DNA of 17,988 nucleotides, from assembly GCA_036388295.1 (NCBI GenBank), contig DASVSC010000099.1:1-17988 (forward strand), in the 5' to 3' direction. The stretch's first letter is position 1, and the number at the start of each line of letters is the position of its first letter. Source of the stretch: RYN-431 sp036388295. Lineage in GTDB: Bacteria; Planctomycetota; Phycisphaerae; Tepidisphaerales; Tepidisphaeraceae. Positions 7,001-14,146 of the stretch are shown here, piece by piece. Below the pieces are notes generated by a model that was not told the origin of the DNA, did no database searches, and worked only from the letters and a program-made list of their open reading frames with translations. The position numbers were made by a program, and so were the translations under genes.

Positions 7001-8749
7001 GTCGACCGGCAGCGCGAACACGCGGCCGCCGGTCACCACGGGCGGCGACAGCGCGAACGGCTTGATGCCCGGCGTGCGCGGGCGGATGAACATGCGGCGC
7101 GGGTCCGCGACGACCGGCGGGCGGTCGTACACGTTCAGCCACTGCACCGACCCGTCGGCCGTCGCCAGGCAGGCGAGCGCGCCGAGGTTCGTCAGCACGA
7201 ACAGCCGCCCGTTGGCCAAAGACACCGCGGCGGTGCTGGCGGTGCCGAACTCGCCGACGTTGTCGATGTCCGTCAAACGTGACGTACTGGCGACGTAGCT
7301 GGCCCAGCGGAACGCGCCGTCGGCCAAGCCGAGCGCGACGACATAGCACTCGTCGAACTGGTTGCCGCGATTGGCGTTGACCAGGGCGTACACGCTGTCG
7401 CCGTCGACCACGGGCGTGCCATAAAAGACGCCTTCACGCAGGTTGTTCAGGTCGTCCGGCAGCTTCAGACGGGCGACGGACGTGGCCCATACGGGGCGGC
7501 CCGTGAGACGGTCGAGGCAGACGACCTGGGGCGGCTGTGACTGCGCGTAGCCGACGGTATTGGCGGCCAGCGAATCGTACTGGCCGAGCAGAGCGATGAC
7601 GCCCTGTTCGGTCACGCTGACGCCCGACTGCTTCCCGCGGGGCGTGGGGGCGGCATTGATAGAGAACGCCCCCCCTTTGTCGCCCGGATGCGACTGCTGC
7701 CAGCCCGGCAAGGGCAGGCCACTCGACAGGTTGATGGCCCAGACCCGGGCATTGTCGGAAAAGTAAAGCGTGCCGCCGTCGACACTCGGCAGCACGCCGG
7801 TGAGCTGGCCACTGCGGCGTTCCAAGGCCGTCCGTTTCTGGTACTCGCGCATCACGGCCGCGTTCCGGGCGGTGCGCGGCAGGGTGCCGGGCAGGTCGAC
7901 GGCGAACATGCGGGCGCCGCCGCCGCTGATCTGTTCCGGCACGGCCGAGGCGCTGGCGTTGCCGAACGGGACGGGCCAGTCTTCGGAACGAAAGCCGCCG
8001 GCCGTGGGGACGGCTGTAGCGAGCGCGGCGTCGAGAATATCGGTAGCCTTCGCGTCCTGGCCGGCGACGCGGACGATTGCGTCGGGGAAACGGGTTCGCA
8101 GTTCATCAAGGGCCTTGCGCGCCTCATCCGTACGGCCGGCCTGGTGCTGGGCCAAGGCCGTTTGCAGCAGCACCCGCGGGCGCTCGGCCACGAGAGCGGG
8201 ATGCCCGTCCAGCAGACGTCGGCCGACGGCCGCGGCGGCGGCGAACTCGCCGGCTTCGAAGTCGGTTGCCATCACGCGCAGCGCCGCATCGCGGCCCGCG
8301 TCGGTGACGAAATACAAGTTCATCACCCGCCCCGGCACACGCGGGTCATCGCCGGCCGTTTCGAGCAGATCGCGGGCGGTGTCTTCGAAGCGCCGGCGGT
8401 ACGCCGCCAAACCTTCCTCGGGCCACTTGCCAATGTTTTCCTGTGCGACGCGCGCGGCGGAGACGTATTGGATCGGCTTGCCCGCGTCGTAACGGCTGGG
8501 GATGACGCGGTCGGCGAATTTGGTGGCGATCTCCTGGTAGACGTCGGCGGCCTTGTCCCACTGCTTCTGCCGTTCCAATCGGCCGGCCAAGTCGAACTTC
8601 TCGACGGCCACGCCGCTGTCACGCACATAAATGGATGACTCGGCCGCGCCGGCTTCAGGCGTGGCGGCCTCGTTCTGCGCCCGGACGTAGGCCGGCAGCA
8701 GCGCGAGCAGGAACAGAGCGGGACGGGCGTACGGCAAACACGATCGCAT
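4061..8749 (-). CDS. Large exported protein with two PQQ-like beta-propellers and TPR-like helices
   Basis: A 1562-residue protein with a Sec signal peptide (residues 1-24, hydrophobic ALFLLALLPAYVRA, probable cleavage before Gln25). In order: TPR-like helices from about 45 to 230 (ERQKQWDKAADVYQEIATKF), a first PQQ/BamB-type propeller about 320-735 with blades such as RVWAINLSSGLPLPGW and IYVVDAADGTVLREI, a helical segment about 740-1070 (AYLRYAELLFTAGQPRPALARLDAA), and a second propeller about 1090-1562 (VVAIDAAGKVLWSV, LLAIDLATGQTAWQA). It probably sits in the periplasm and scaffolds other proteins; catalysis would need a PQQ site that I cannot identify. The start at 8749 is preferred to 8833 because it gives a clean signal peptide and has GAGG six bases upstream. 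It lies 38 bases downstream of mtnP. Its exact role is unknown. Confidence 0.85.
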   Translation of the reverse strand: MRSCLPYARPALFLLALLPAYVRAQNEAATPEAGAAESSIYVRDSGVAVEKFDLAGRLERQKQWDKAADVYQEIATKFADRVIPSRYDAGKPIQYVSAARVAQENIGKWPEEGLAAYRRRFEDTARDLLETAGDDPRVPGRVMNLYFVTDAGRDAALRVMATDFEAGEFAAAAAVGRRLLDGHPALVAERPRVLLQTALAQHQAGRTDEARKALDELRTRFPDAIVRVAGQDAKATDILDAALATAVPTAGGFRSEDWPVPFGNASASAVPEQISGGGARMFAVDLPGTLPRTARNAAVMREYQKRTALERRSGQLTGVLPSVDGGTLYFSDNARVWAINLSSGLPLPGWQQSHPGDKGGAFSINAAPTPRGKQSGVSVTEQGVIALLGQYDSLAANTVGYAQSQPPQVVCLDRLTGRPVWATSVARLKLPDDLNNLREGVFYGTPVVDGDSVYALVNANRGNQFDECYVVALGLADGAFRWASYVASTSRLTDIDNVGEFGTASTAAVSLANGRLFVLTNLGALACLATADGSVQWLNVYDRPPVVADPRRMFIRPRTPGIKPFALSPPVVTGGRVFALPVDSKQIYVVDAADGTVLREIPRQLDAKFPAVQSIVGVVGDWLLLTNPSTLFRVPWKTYDPAKSLVDNDGRYKTFPAADDRTNGADDSIRGRPFLSADSVLVPTGERLYRVGLQSFKTESEYPSQGKWDEEESPGNVLATPETLIIAGPSRVNVYADLAVATAKLDARLANDPKDVEAYLRYAELLFTAGQPRPALARLDAAAERLGGLPKLTPGPTRDRLFEIASNFAVKPPRGDNDSAISSDLFDRATAAASTPQQHVRVRLSRAAVHRAAGRAADEVALHQQILANPAWRSTPVAGHSGPSVAGVEATAAIRDLIRQHGASVYAPYEAAATAQLAQIKQADKPDPATLVALAETYPAASLTPDVLQLAAEQYEQVRQPRLATQTLRQLLKRDLSNERRQIVLQALARNYLMVPNQVATAQVRLRQAKDRAPLAKLVQPLTLPDGRPVAATTLAEAVAALDAYRADAQKLALPTFGAPRTSTGGDFTKPPLRPAEEIGLATAVIGQQTDILRGNRVVVYGKDRRIGVITGDSGAVAWSAAAPTAAPVGCGFVGDTLVVVAAGEVVAIDAAGKVLWSVAANGLSPSDLTPGTATEKPAENELDVNGVPPIINNRVGGFGRPWGGARRGGVRQNAAESDDEQAAVASAEQFALFRVLSDRVVVSTNTGRLLAIDLATGQTAWQARVSDLPAGRLLSNDDFIAVSFSDGPVTGSEVYVFDAVTGQTLQHKTYDGNTNPQAGGLVNLALSPDGMLVTMLAGRLVGTDLYEPADGDRRRDVAPPTNPGDQPFIASGADDQFVIAGNRVLAVYNSRNGQQSVHAYDLRTLRPITTNDARAAEIAYGPRGSDPEGHPLTITANGRNFYITGQRSLAAYDLDRPDAGWAAMPGAGDRKPTRDLILTQDYVVQVSQLNMANAVAEKLPAIQLQIYSRTITEGGVESGLLEQRPTLRDTSGIVANEWQITDGAFYYVSGDEKLKVVRVNR

Positions 8750-8787
8750 GAACGACCTCGCGAAGGTTGGCCGGCGGACGCAGGCGG

Positions 8788-9720
8788 CTAGCCGGCGTCC
8801 GGCGCGGCGGGGGGCCGCAGATACTTTAACCACAGCGGCGCGAGTCGATCCACTTCGATCCGTGAAATGTGCGATTTGTCCGACCAGATCGCCCGCTCCA
8901 GCGCCCGGTGCGCCGGGCAGTCCGCCAGCCGGGCCGGCTCGGCGACGGCCAGTTCGATCGCCCGTTTGATCAGTGTGACTGCATTGGCGGACGCCGCCTG
9001 GATGTTGGCGATGATCTCGTCCAGCACGGCGGTCGTGCCCGGCGGTTCAGGGGCCACGTCGACGGCCGGCGGCGGGGCTTGTTTCCACGAATCGTAGTCC
9101 GTGACCAGGGCAACCAAGGCGTAGGCGATCTCCGCTTCCTTGGCCAGCTTCGTCTCGGGCATGGCCGTCATGCCGATCAGGTCGCCGCCCCAAAGGCGGT
9201 GCATGTGCGACTCGGCCCGCGTGGAAAACGCCGGGCCCTCCATCGCCACGTAGCAGCCGCCGGCGTGGGCCTTGGCCGAGCCGCCCTCGGCCGCGTCGGC
9301 CAGCAGCTTCTGCAGCACGGGGCAGAACGGCTCGGCGAACTCCACGTGCACGGCGGCGTTGTCGAAAAACGTGCCAGGCCGGCGGGTCTTGTCGATGAGC
9401 TGGTCGCAGATGACCAGATCTCGCGGGGCGTACTCCTGCCGCAGTGAACCGACGGCCCCGCTGGCCAGAATGTGCGTGACGCCAAGCTTTTTCAAAGCGA
9501 ACAGGTTCGCCCGGTACGGCACCTGCGACGGATTCAGCACGTGCCCGATGCCATGGCGCGGCAGCAGGAAGACGCGCGTGCCGTGCCAGTCGACTTCGGC
9601 GATGGGGGCCGACGTCGGGCCGAAGGGCGTGTCGATCACGTTGATGCCGGCGACGGTTTCCAGCCCGAATAGCCCGCCGATCCCGGTGCCGCCAATCACG
9701 CCAATGCGGAACTCGCTCAT
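8788..9720 (-). CDS. mtnP: S-methyl-5'-thioadenosine phosphorylase (MTAP/PNP family)
   Basis: A 310-residue cytoplasmic enzyme that splits methylthioadenosine with phosphate into adenine and methylthioribose-1-phosphate, in methionine salvage and polyamine by-product removal. Visible motifs are the phosphate-loop VIGGTG (8-13), RHGIGH (55-60), the ribose/phosphate region EGPAFSTRAES (161-171), and TDYDSW (207-212) with Asp208 and Asp210. This Asp pair marks adenine-type (MTAP) specificity, as opposed to the Asn of guanine/hypoxanthine phosphorylases. A C-terminal extension (about 262-310) goes beyond the catalytic core. The start at 9720 has AAGG six bases upstream and begins directly before the family's first strand; the frame is open to 9756. 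It probably shares a transcript with the propeller gene; I see no functional link between them. 6-oxopurine phosphorylase activity cannot be excluded. Confidence 0.88.
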   Translation of the reverse strand: MSEFRIGVIGGTGIGGLFGLETVAGINVIDTPFGPTSAPIAEVDWHGTRVFLLPRHGIGHVLNPSQVPYRANLFALKKLGVTHILASGAVGSLRQEYAPRDLVICDQLIDKTRRPGTFFDNAAVHVEFAEPFCPVLQKLLADAAEGGSAKAHAGGCYVAMEGPAFSTRAESHMHRLWGGDLIGMTAMPETKLAKEAEIAYALVALVTDYDSWKQAPPPAVDVAPEPPGTTAVLDEIIANIQAASANAVTLIKRAIELAVAEPARLADCPAHRALERAIWSDKSHISRIEVDRLAPLWLKYLRPPAAPDAG

Positions 9721-9832
9721 AACGACCCTTGTCCGGCGGGAGGCCGGGTTTGTCAATCAATCCGATCCGGCGTCGACCGCCGCAGATTTGGGCAACGTCA
9801 TGCCACTCGTTGCCGTAAACTCTTAGCAGCCG

Positions 9833-12358
9833 ATGACACCCGCCGACCCCGCCCGATTGCTGGAAGCCTGGTTCGAACGAAAAGGGTGGCAGGCGTTCGA
9901 CTTCCAACGGCAAGCCTGGCGCGCCTACATCGCCGGCCAAAGCGGCTTGGTGCACGCGCCGACGGGCAGTGGCAAAACGCTGGCCGTCTTCGGCGGGCCG
10001 CTGATCGAACGGCTGGCCGAGGGCGTCACGCCGGCCGCCGTTGGCAAGCGCTTGCGCAACACCACTGAGCCGTTCCGCGTGCTATGGATCACGCCGCTGC
10101 GCGCCCTCGCCAGCGACACCGCTCAGGGATTGACCAAAGTGGCCGCGGAGTTGGGGCTGAACTGGTTGGTTGAACTACGCACCAGCGACACCAGCCAGTC
10201 GGCCCGGAAGAAGCAGAAGGAACGCCTGCCGACCGTGCTGGTGACCACGCCGGAAAGTTTATCCCTGCTGATCAGCTACCCCGACGCGGCCGAGCGGCTG
10301 GCGGGGCTGAAGGCTGTGATCGTTGACGAATGGCACGAACTCCTTTCCACCAAGCGCGGCGTGCAGACCGAACTGGGATTGGCCCGTTTGCGCGCCCTCA
10401 CGCCCGGCGTCCGCACGTGGGGCTTGTCCGCGACGTTGGCGAACCTGGAGCAGGCCCGCGACGTTCTCGTCGGCCCGGCTAATCGCGACGCCGTGATGGT
10501 GCACGGGGCGATGGACAAGCAGACCGACGTCGAATCCCTGATCCCCGAATCCATCGAACGCTTCCCGTGGGGCGGCCACATGGGCCTGCGGATGCTGGAG
10601 CCCGTGGTTGCCGCGATCGACAAGGTCGAAAGCACGCTGGTCTTTACCAACACGCGGGCGCAGGCCGAGACGTGGTTCCGCCACATCCTGGCCGAGCGGC
10701 CCGACTGGCTGACGCGGATGGCGATCCACCACGGCTCGATCGACCGGAAGCTGCGCCAGGAAATCGAAGGCATGCTCCGCGACGGCCTGCTCAAGTGCGT
10801 GGTCTGCACCAGCAGCCTTGATTTGGGCGTTGACTTTGCCGCCGTCGAACAGGTCATCCAGGTCGGCAGTCCCAAGGGCATCGCCCGGCTGATGCAGCGC
10901 GCCGGCCGCAGCGGGCACCGTCCGGGGCAGGTCAGCGTAGCGCTGTGTGCGCCGACCCATGCCTTCGAACTCATCGAGTTTTCCGCGGCCCGTGAAGGGA
11001 TCCAGAAGAAGCAGGTCGAGCCGCGCGTGCCGCTCGATAAGCCGTTCGACGTGCTGGCCCAGCACCTGGTCACCGTCGCCGCCGGCGGCGGGTTCGAAAA
11101 GCAGGCGATGCTGGCCGAGGTGCGGACGACGCACGCGTACCAACGTCTGACCGACGAAGAGTTCGACTGGTGCATGGACTTCGTCGTCCGCGGCGGGGCG
11201 ACGCTGCAGGCGTACCCCCGGTTCATGCGCGTAAAGCCGGACGAAAGCGGCACGCGCTACGTCATCGCCGACGAAGCCGTCGCCCGGTTGCACCGCCTCA
11301 GCATCGGCACGATCACCAGCGACGGCGTGCTGACCGTGACCCTCGTCAGCGGCAAACGCCTCGGCACGATCGAGGAAAATTACCTCGGCCGACTGATGCC
11401 CGGCGACAGTTTCATCTTCGCCGGCCGCGGCCTGGAACTGGTCGGCATCCGCGACATGACCGCCCGCTGCCGGCCGACCAAGAAAATGCGCGGCACCGTC
11501 CCCAGTTGGAACGGCGGCCGCTTCCCGCTTTCCACCAGCCTGTCCGACGGCGTGCGGCGTCGGCTCGAACAGGCCACGCAGGGCCTGTACGTGGACGACG
11601 AGATGAAGGCCCTCGCCCCGATCCTCCAATTGCAGGGCCACTGGTCAAACGTCCCGGGCCGTGACCAGCTGCTGGTCGAGCGTGTCTTCACCCGCGAGGG
11701 CTGCCATCACTTCGTCTACGCCTTCCTCGGTCGTTTGGTGCACGAAGGCCTTGGCGCGATCCTCGGCTACCGCATCAAACGCCTGCGCGATCTGCCTGTC
11801 ACCGCTACATTCACCGATTACGGCATCGAACTGCTCTGCCCGGAAGACCCGATGCTCGGCACGAAAGACTGGCTGGAACTGCTGTCACCCGAGAACGTCT
11901 TGGATGAATTGCTGCTCTGCCTGAACGCCGGCGAGTTGACCAAACGGCAGTTCCGCGAAGTCAGCCGCGTGGCCGGCCTGGTGATGGCGACCAGCCCCGG
12001 CGCGCCGCGGTCGGTGCGCCAACTGCAGGCGTCGACCTCGCTGTTCTACGAAGTCTTCAAAGAGTTCGACCCGGACAACCTGCTGCTGAAGCAGGCCGAG
12101 CGGGAAGTGCTGGAACAGCAATTGGAAATCGGCCGACTAACGGCGGCGCTGGCTACGCTGGCGAAGCAGGACTTCAAGCTGATCCCCACGCCACGCCTGA
12201 CGCCGATGGCGTTCCCGATCTGGGCCCAGCGGATCGGTTCGCAGACGGTGCGCGTCGAAGAGGCCGGCGAGCGAATCGAGCGGATGGTGGCCCAGTTGGA
12301 AAAAGAGGCGAACACCGACGAAACGCCGAAGCCGCGCACACGGAGGGTAAAGGCGTAA
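9833..12358 (+). CDS. Ligase-associated DNA damage response DEXH-box helicase (Lhr-type)
   Basis: An 841-residue superfamily 2 helicase. RecA domain 1 carries Walker A APTGSGKT (42-49), TPLRALA (88-94), DEWH (165-168) and SAT (199-201). RecA domain 2 ends with motif VI, QRAGRSGHR (about 355-363). The C-terminal half matches the Lhr-core with the ligase-associated subfamily hallmarks: TREGCHHFVYAFLGRLVHEGL, then TDYGIELL. Family members are 3'-5' DNA translocases and RNA:DNA helicases found beside an ATP-dependent DNA ligase, PdeM and an MBL-fold exonuclease, and thought to act in DNA repair. Length is usual for the subfamily (about 820-850). The start has only a weak ribosome site; the 112-base upstream gap is shared with divergent mtnP. 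Its partner pdeM follows 402 bases downstream. Confidence 0.93.
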   Translation: MTPADPARLLEAWFERKGWQAFDFQRQAWRAYIAGQSGLVHAPTGSGKTLAVFGGPLIERLAEGVTPAAVGKRLRNTTEPFRVLWITPLRALASDTAQGLTKVAAELGLNWLVELRTSDTSQSARKKQKERLPTVLVTTPESLSLLISYPDAAERLAGLKAVIVDEWHELLSTKRGVQTELGLARLRALTPGVRTWGLSATLANLEQARDVLVGPANRDAVMVHGAMDKQTDVESLIPESIERFPWGGHMGLRMLEPVVAAIDKVESTLVFTNTRAQAETWFRHILAERPDWLTRMAIHHGSIDRKLRQEIEGMLRDGLLKCVVCTSSLDLGVDFAAVEQVIQVGSPKGIARLMQRAGRSGHRPGQVSVALCAPTHAFELIEFSAAREGIQKKQVEPRVPLDKPFDVLAQHLVTVAAGGGFEKQAMLAEVRTTHAYQRLTDEEFDWCMDFVVRGGATLQAYPRFMRVKPDESGTRYVIADEAVARLHRLSIGTITSDGVLTVTLVSGKRLGTIEENYLGRLMPGDSFIFAGRGLELVGIRDMTARCRPTKKMRGTVPSWNGGRFPLSTSLSDGVRRRLEQATQGLYVDDEMKALAPILQLQGHWSNVPGRDQLLVERVFTREGCHHFVYAFLGRLVHEGLGAILGYRIKRLRDLPVTATFTDYGIELLCPEDPMLGTKDWLELLSPENVLDELLLCLNAGELTKRQFREVSRVAGLVMATSPGAPRSVRQLQASTSLFYEVFKEFDPDNLLLKQAEREVLEQQLEIGRLTAALATLAKQDFKLIPTPRLTPMAFPIWAQRIGSQTVRVEEAGERIERMVAQLEKEANTDETPKPRTRRVKA

Positions 12359-12760
12359 GTGTTGCAGCGGCGTCGGATCTTGTTCCTGCCATTTTACACG
12401 TCACTTTCTGCCAAAATCCGCCATAACCCGAAGGCCGGCCAAGAGCAATCAACGGCGGAATAGAGTGGCCGTGTGCGCCCGACTCCGCCCAGACCGCCAA
12501 GCGACTTACGTGCCGCGAGGACGCCTCTGGCACCCTCTCCGGGTATGGCCGGGAGAGGTAAAACGGCTTCGCCGCGGCGCGACATCGGCCGTGCGGCCGT
12601 CCGCGGCCAGCCGTCATCTGCAAGCCGGCCTCCGGCCGCCCTTGGTTCTACCGCCCGGCGTCCGCCGTGTCGGCCATTTTCTCTGAAAACTTCGCCCCGA
12701 TCGCCCCGCCCTGTTCGGCAGACGTTAAGATGCCCGCCGGTGCCGAAACAAGGATGTGAC
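12359..12760. other. 402-base gene-free gap between helicase and pdeM
   Basis: No gene is supported here. The reading frame of pdeM is open back to 12473, but the residues it would add are Arg/Pro/Ala-rich with no conserved pattern. The stretch holds the CCTCTCC/GGAGAGG hairpin at 12534-12558 and several GGCCG-rich palindromic runs around 12585-12650. A distinct promoter for pdeM is expected but no convincing boxes were found. Confidence 0.6.
12534..12558. repeat. CTCTCC-type hairpin downstream of the helicase gene
   Basis: CCTCTCC (12534-12540) pairs perfectly with GGAGAGG (12552-12558), and the inner GG/CC can extend the stem with a bulge. TAAAA follows. It resembles the hairpins at 4020-4053 and 14112-14134 in sequence and in lying beyond a gene end. 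A terminator role is possible, though it is about 175 bases past the helicase stop codon. Confidence 0.5.
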
Positions 12761-13450
12761 ATGGCCGTCTCGACGTTTTCCTTCGGGGGCCACGCCTTCG
12801 AACCGCTGGCGGAGCGCGCGCTGCATTGGCCGGCGCGGCGGACGGTGATTCTGTCCGATCTGCACGTCGGCAAAGCCGCCGTCTTCCGCGCCCGTGGGTT
12901 GCCCGTGCCGACGGGCGTGACGACGAAGGATTTAGACCGGCTGGCCGCAATTGTGGAGCAGACCGCTGCCGAACGGGTGCTGATTCTCGGCGACTTTTTG
13001 CACGCAAAGGAATCGCACGATTCGGCCTCGCACATCGAACGCTGGCGGTCCCGCCACGCGTCGTTGGCCGTCGAAATCGTGCCGGGCAATCACGACAAGC
13101 ACCTCGGCTCGCTCGACCCTGCATTGAAGTTCAAGAAGCTGGAGGCCGTTCACGTCGAAGCGGGCTTGGCCTTCGTTCACGACCCGGCCGAAGTGCAGGC
13201 GCTGCCGGTGCTGGCGGGGCACGTGCACCCACGGGCGCGGTTGAGCGATTTCGACGGCAGCGGCGTGAGCGTGCCGTGCTTTGTGGTGGACGAGCGCGTG
13301 CTGATTCTGCCGGCCTTCGGCAGCTTTACCGGCGGGTGCCGGATGGCGACGGCTGACGGCCGGCGTTTGCTGGCGACGGCGGCAAATCGCGTAGTTGAAG
13401 TGCCGCACCGCCCTCGCCGGCCGATTGGGCTGCCGGCGGGCGGAGCATGA
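12761..13450 (+). CDS. pdeM: Ligase-associated DNA damage response metallophosphoesterase PdeM
   Basis: A 229-residue calcineurin-like phosphoesterase. All metal ligands of the fold are visible: Asp33 and His35 (SDLHVGK), Asp78 (GDFLH), Asn110 and the adjacent His/Asp (GNHD), His140 (VHDP), and His154/His156 (GHVHP). SDLHVGK followed by FRARGLPVP.G is typical of the ligase-associated subfamily, whose members are predicted endonucleases or phosphodiesterases encoded with the Lhr-type helicase. The ATG at 12761 is supported by AAGG at 12750-12753 and by the conserved domain starting soon after. The 3' end overlaps the convergent lipoprotein gene by 125 bases; residues 215-229 (HRPRRPIGLPAGGA) lie beyond the catalytic core. 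The ATP-dependent ligase and exonuclease partners are not in view. Confidence 0.9.
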   Translation: MAVSTFSFGGHAFEPLAERALHWPARRTVILSDLHVGKAAVFRARGLPVPTGVTTKDLDRLAAIVEQTAAERVLILGDFLHAKESHDSASHIERWRSRHASLAVEIVPGNHDKHLGSLDPALKFKKLEAVHVEAGLAFVHDPAEVQALPVLAGHVHPRARLSDFDGSGVSVPCFVVDERVLILPAFGSFTGGCRMATADGRRLLATAANRVVEVPHRPRRPIGLPAGGA

Positions 13451-13913
13451 AGAACGACTCGGGCATCGCGACCACCTCGGCCACCAGCGGCTTGAGCGGC
13501 GTCGGTTCGTTGATCACGATCGTCAGCCGGTAGCCGCTGTGCAGCGGAGCGGGTTCGTAGACCACAATTCTGGCCTCGCGGTCCTGCAGCTTAATGCCGT
13601 CGGCCGTGTAGACGTACGGCTTGTCACTGCCGGGGCAGGTCAGATCCAGCGGCGTATCCACGTCGGCCAACGGCTGAAGCTGTTCGAAGCGATCGGGCAG
13701 CCTTTTATTCAGCGCGTAGTACATCAGCAGCGCGCCTTCGATGTCGTGCAGCTTCATCGCCGACGGATCGGTGTTGGGGATGACGGCCGTCGAGGCCGTG
13801 CCGGCTGGCACGACGCTGGTGCTGATTTGGCCAATCTGTTTCGGCTTAGCGGTCTGGCAACCGGCAAGCAGCAGGGCGGCGAGAAGGGCGACAACGGCGG
13901 TTCGGTGCTGCAT
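13326..13913 (-). CDS. Small predicted lipoprotein of unknown function
   Basis: A 195-residue protein with a lipoprotein signal: a hydrophobic stretch VVALLAALLLAGC with lipobox Cys19, so it is probably lipidated and anchored facing the periplasm. Residues about 55-80 (IEGALLMYYALNKRLPDRFEQLQPL) resemble the pattern after the N-terminal helix of GspG-like pseudopilins, where a helix is followed by a 'lP...eL' turn. With the secretion operon upstream, a pilus or secretion accessory role is conceivable but unproven. The start at 13913 is chosen because AAGGG lies eight bases upstream; an in-frame ATG six codons earlier lacks a ribosome site. The last 41 codons overlap the end of pdeM on the other strand and look low in complexity (AQSAGEGGAALQ, SPANAGRQPSPSGTRR), so the tail may be a readthrough extension. 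Confidence 0.7.
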   Translation of the reverse strand: MQHRTAVVALLAALLLAGCQTAKPKQIGQISTSVVPAGTASTAVIPNTDPSAMKLHDIEGALLMYYALNKRLPDRFEQLQPLADVDTPLDLTCPGSDKPYVYTADGIKLQDREARIVVYEPAPLHSGYRLTIVINEPTPLKPLVAEVVAMPESFFMLRPPAAQSAGEGGAALQLRDLPPSPANAGRQPSPSGTRR

Positions 13914-13955
13914 GAGGGTCACCCTTGCCATGATAATACGGATCGGCATTCCGCC

Positions 13956-14011
13956 GTAGGGCGGACACTTCCCGCTATTGCTTGCTAGAAGGCGGGCAGT
14001 GCCCGTCCTAC
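13956..14011. repeat. REP-like hairpin, GTAGG...CCTAC type
   Basis: GTAGGGCGGACACTTCCCGC (13956-13975) pairs with the segment 13992-14011 at 17 of 20 positions, leaving a 16-base loop. The right arm has GGCGGGCAGTGCCCG, close to the GGCGGGCATGCCCG palindrome at 1757-1774. It lies in the 233-base gap between the lipoprotein start and the secretin stop, where it could separate the two transcripts. Extragenic palindromes of this type are commonly multicopy. Confidence 0.65.
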
Positions 14012-14111
14012 AACGCGGGTTCCGCGATCGGCAATCAAACCGTGTCTGTTCGACCGGCGAAAGCACGGCTTGACGTCCGACCGTGAAAGGCAGAAAGACC
14101 CGCTTCCTAGC

Positions 14112-14134
14112 CCTCCCCCGGCGAACCGGGAGAG
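14112..14134 (-). terminator. Possible terminator hairpin of the secretin operon
   Basis: On the minus strand the sequence folds as CTCTCCCGG, then TTCG, then CCGGGGGAGGG, a GC stem with a stable UUCG-type loop and a small bulge. It begins 13 bases beyond the secretin stop codon. No clear U-run follows, so it may stabilise the mRNA end rather than terminate. Its CCCTC...GGGAGAG arms match the other hairpins of this kind in the window. Confidence 0.45.
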
Positions 14135-14146
14135 TGAATCAGAATC

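Noticed and set aside
4178..8638. Long open frames on the plus strand (for example 4178-6286, 6437-7282, 7688-8638)
   Set aside because: They lie antisense to the propeller gene, have Arg/Ala/Gly-rich shadow composition with no recognisable domain, and arise from the high third-position GC of the real gene.
10259..11641. 460-codon open frame on the minus strand within the helicase gene
   Set aside because: The helicase motifs on the plus strand are unambiguous and the antisense translation shows no domain.
12473..12760. N-terminal extension of PdeM
   Set aside because: The frame is open, but the extension is Arg/Pro-rich, lacks conserved sequence, and the internal ATG at 12761 has a good ribosome site and gives the usual family length.
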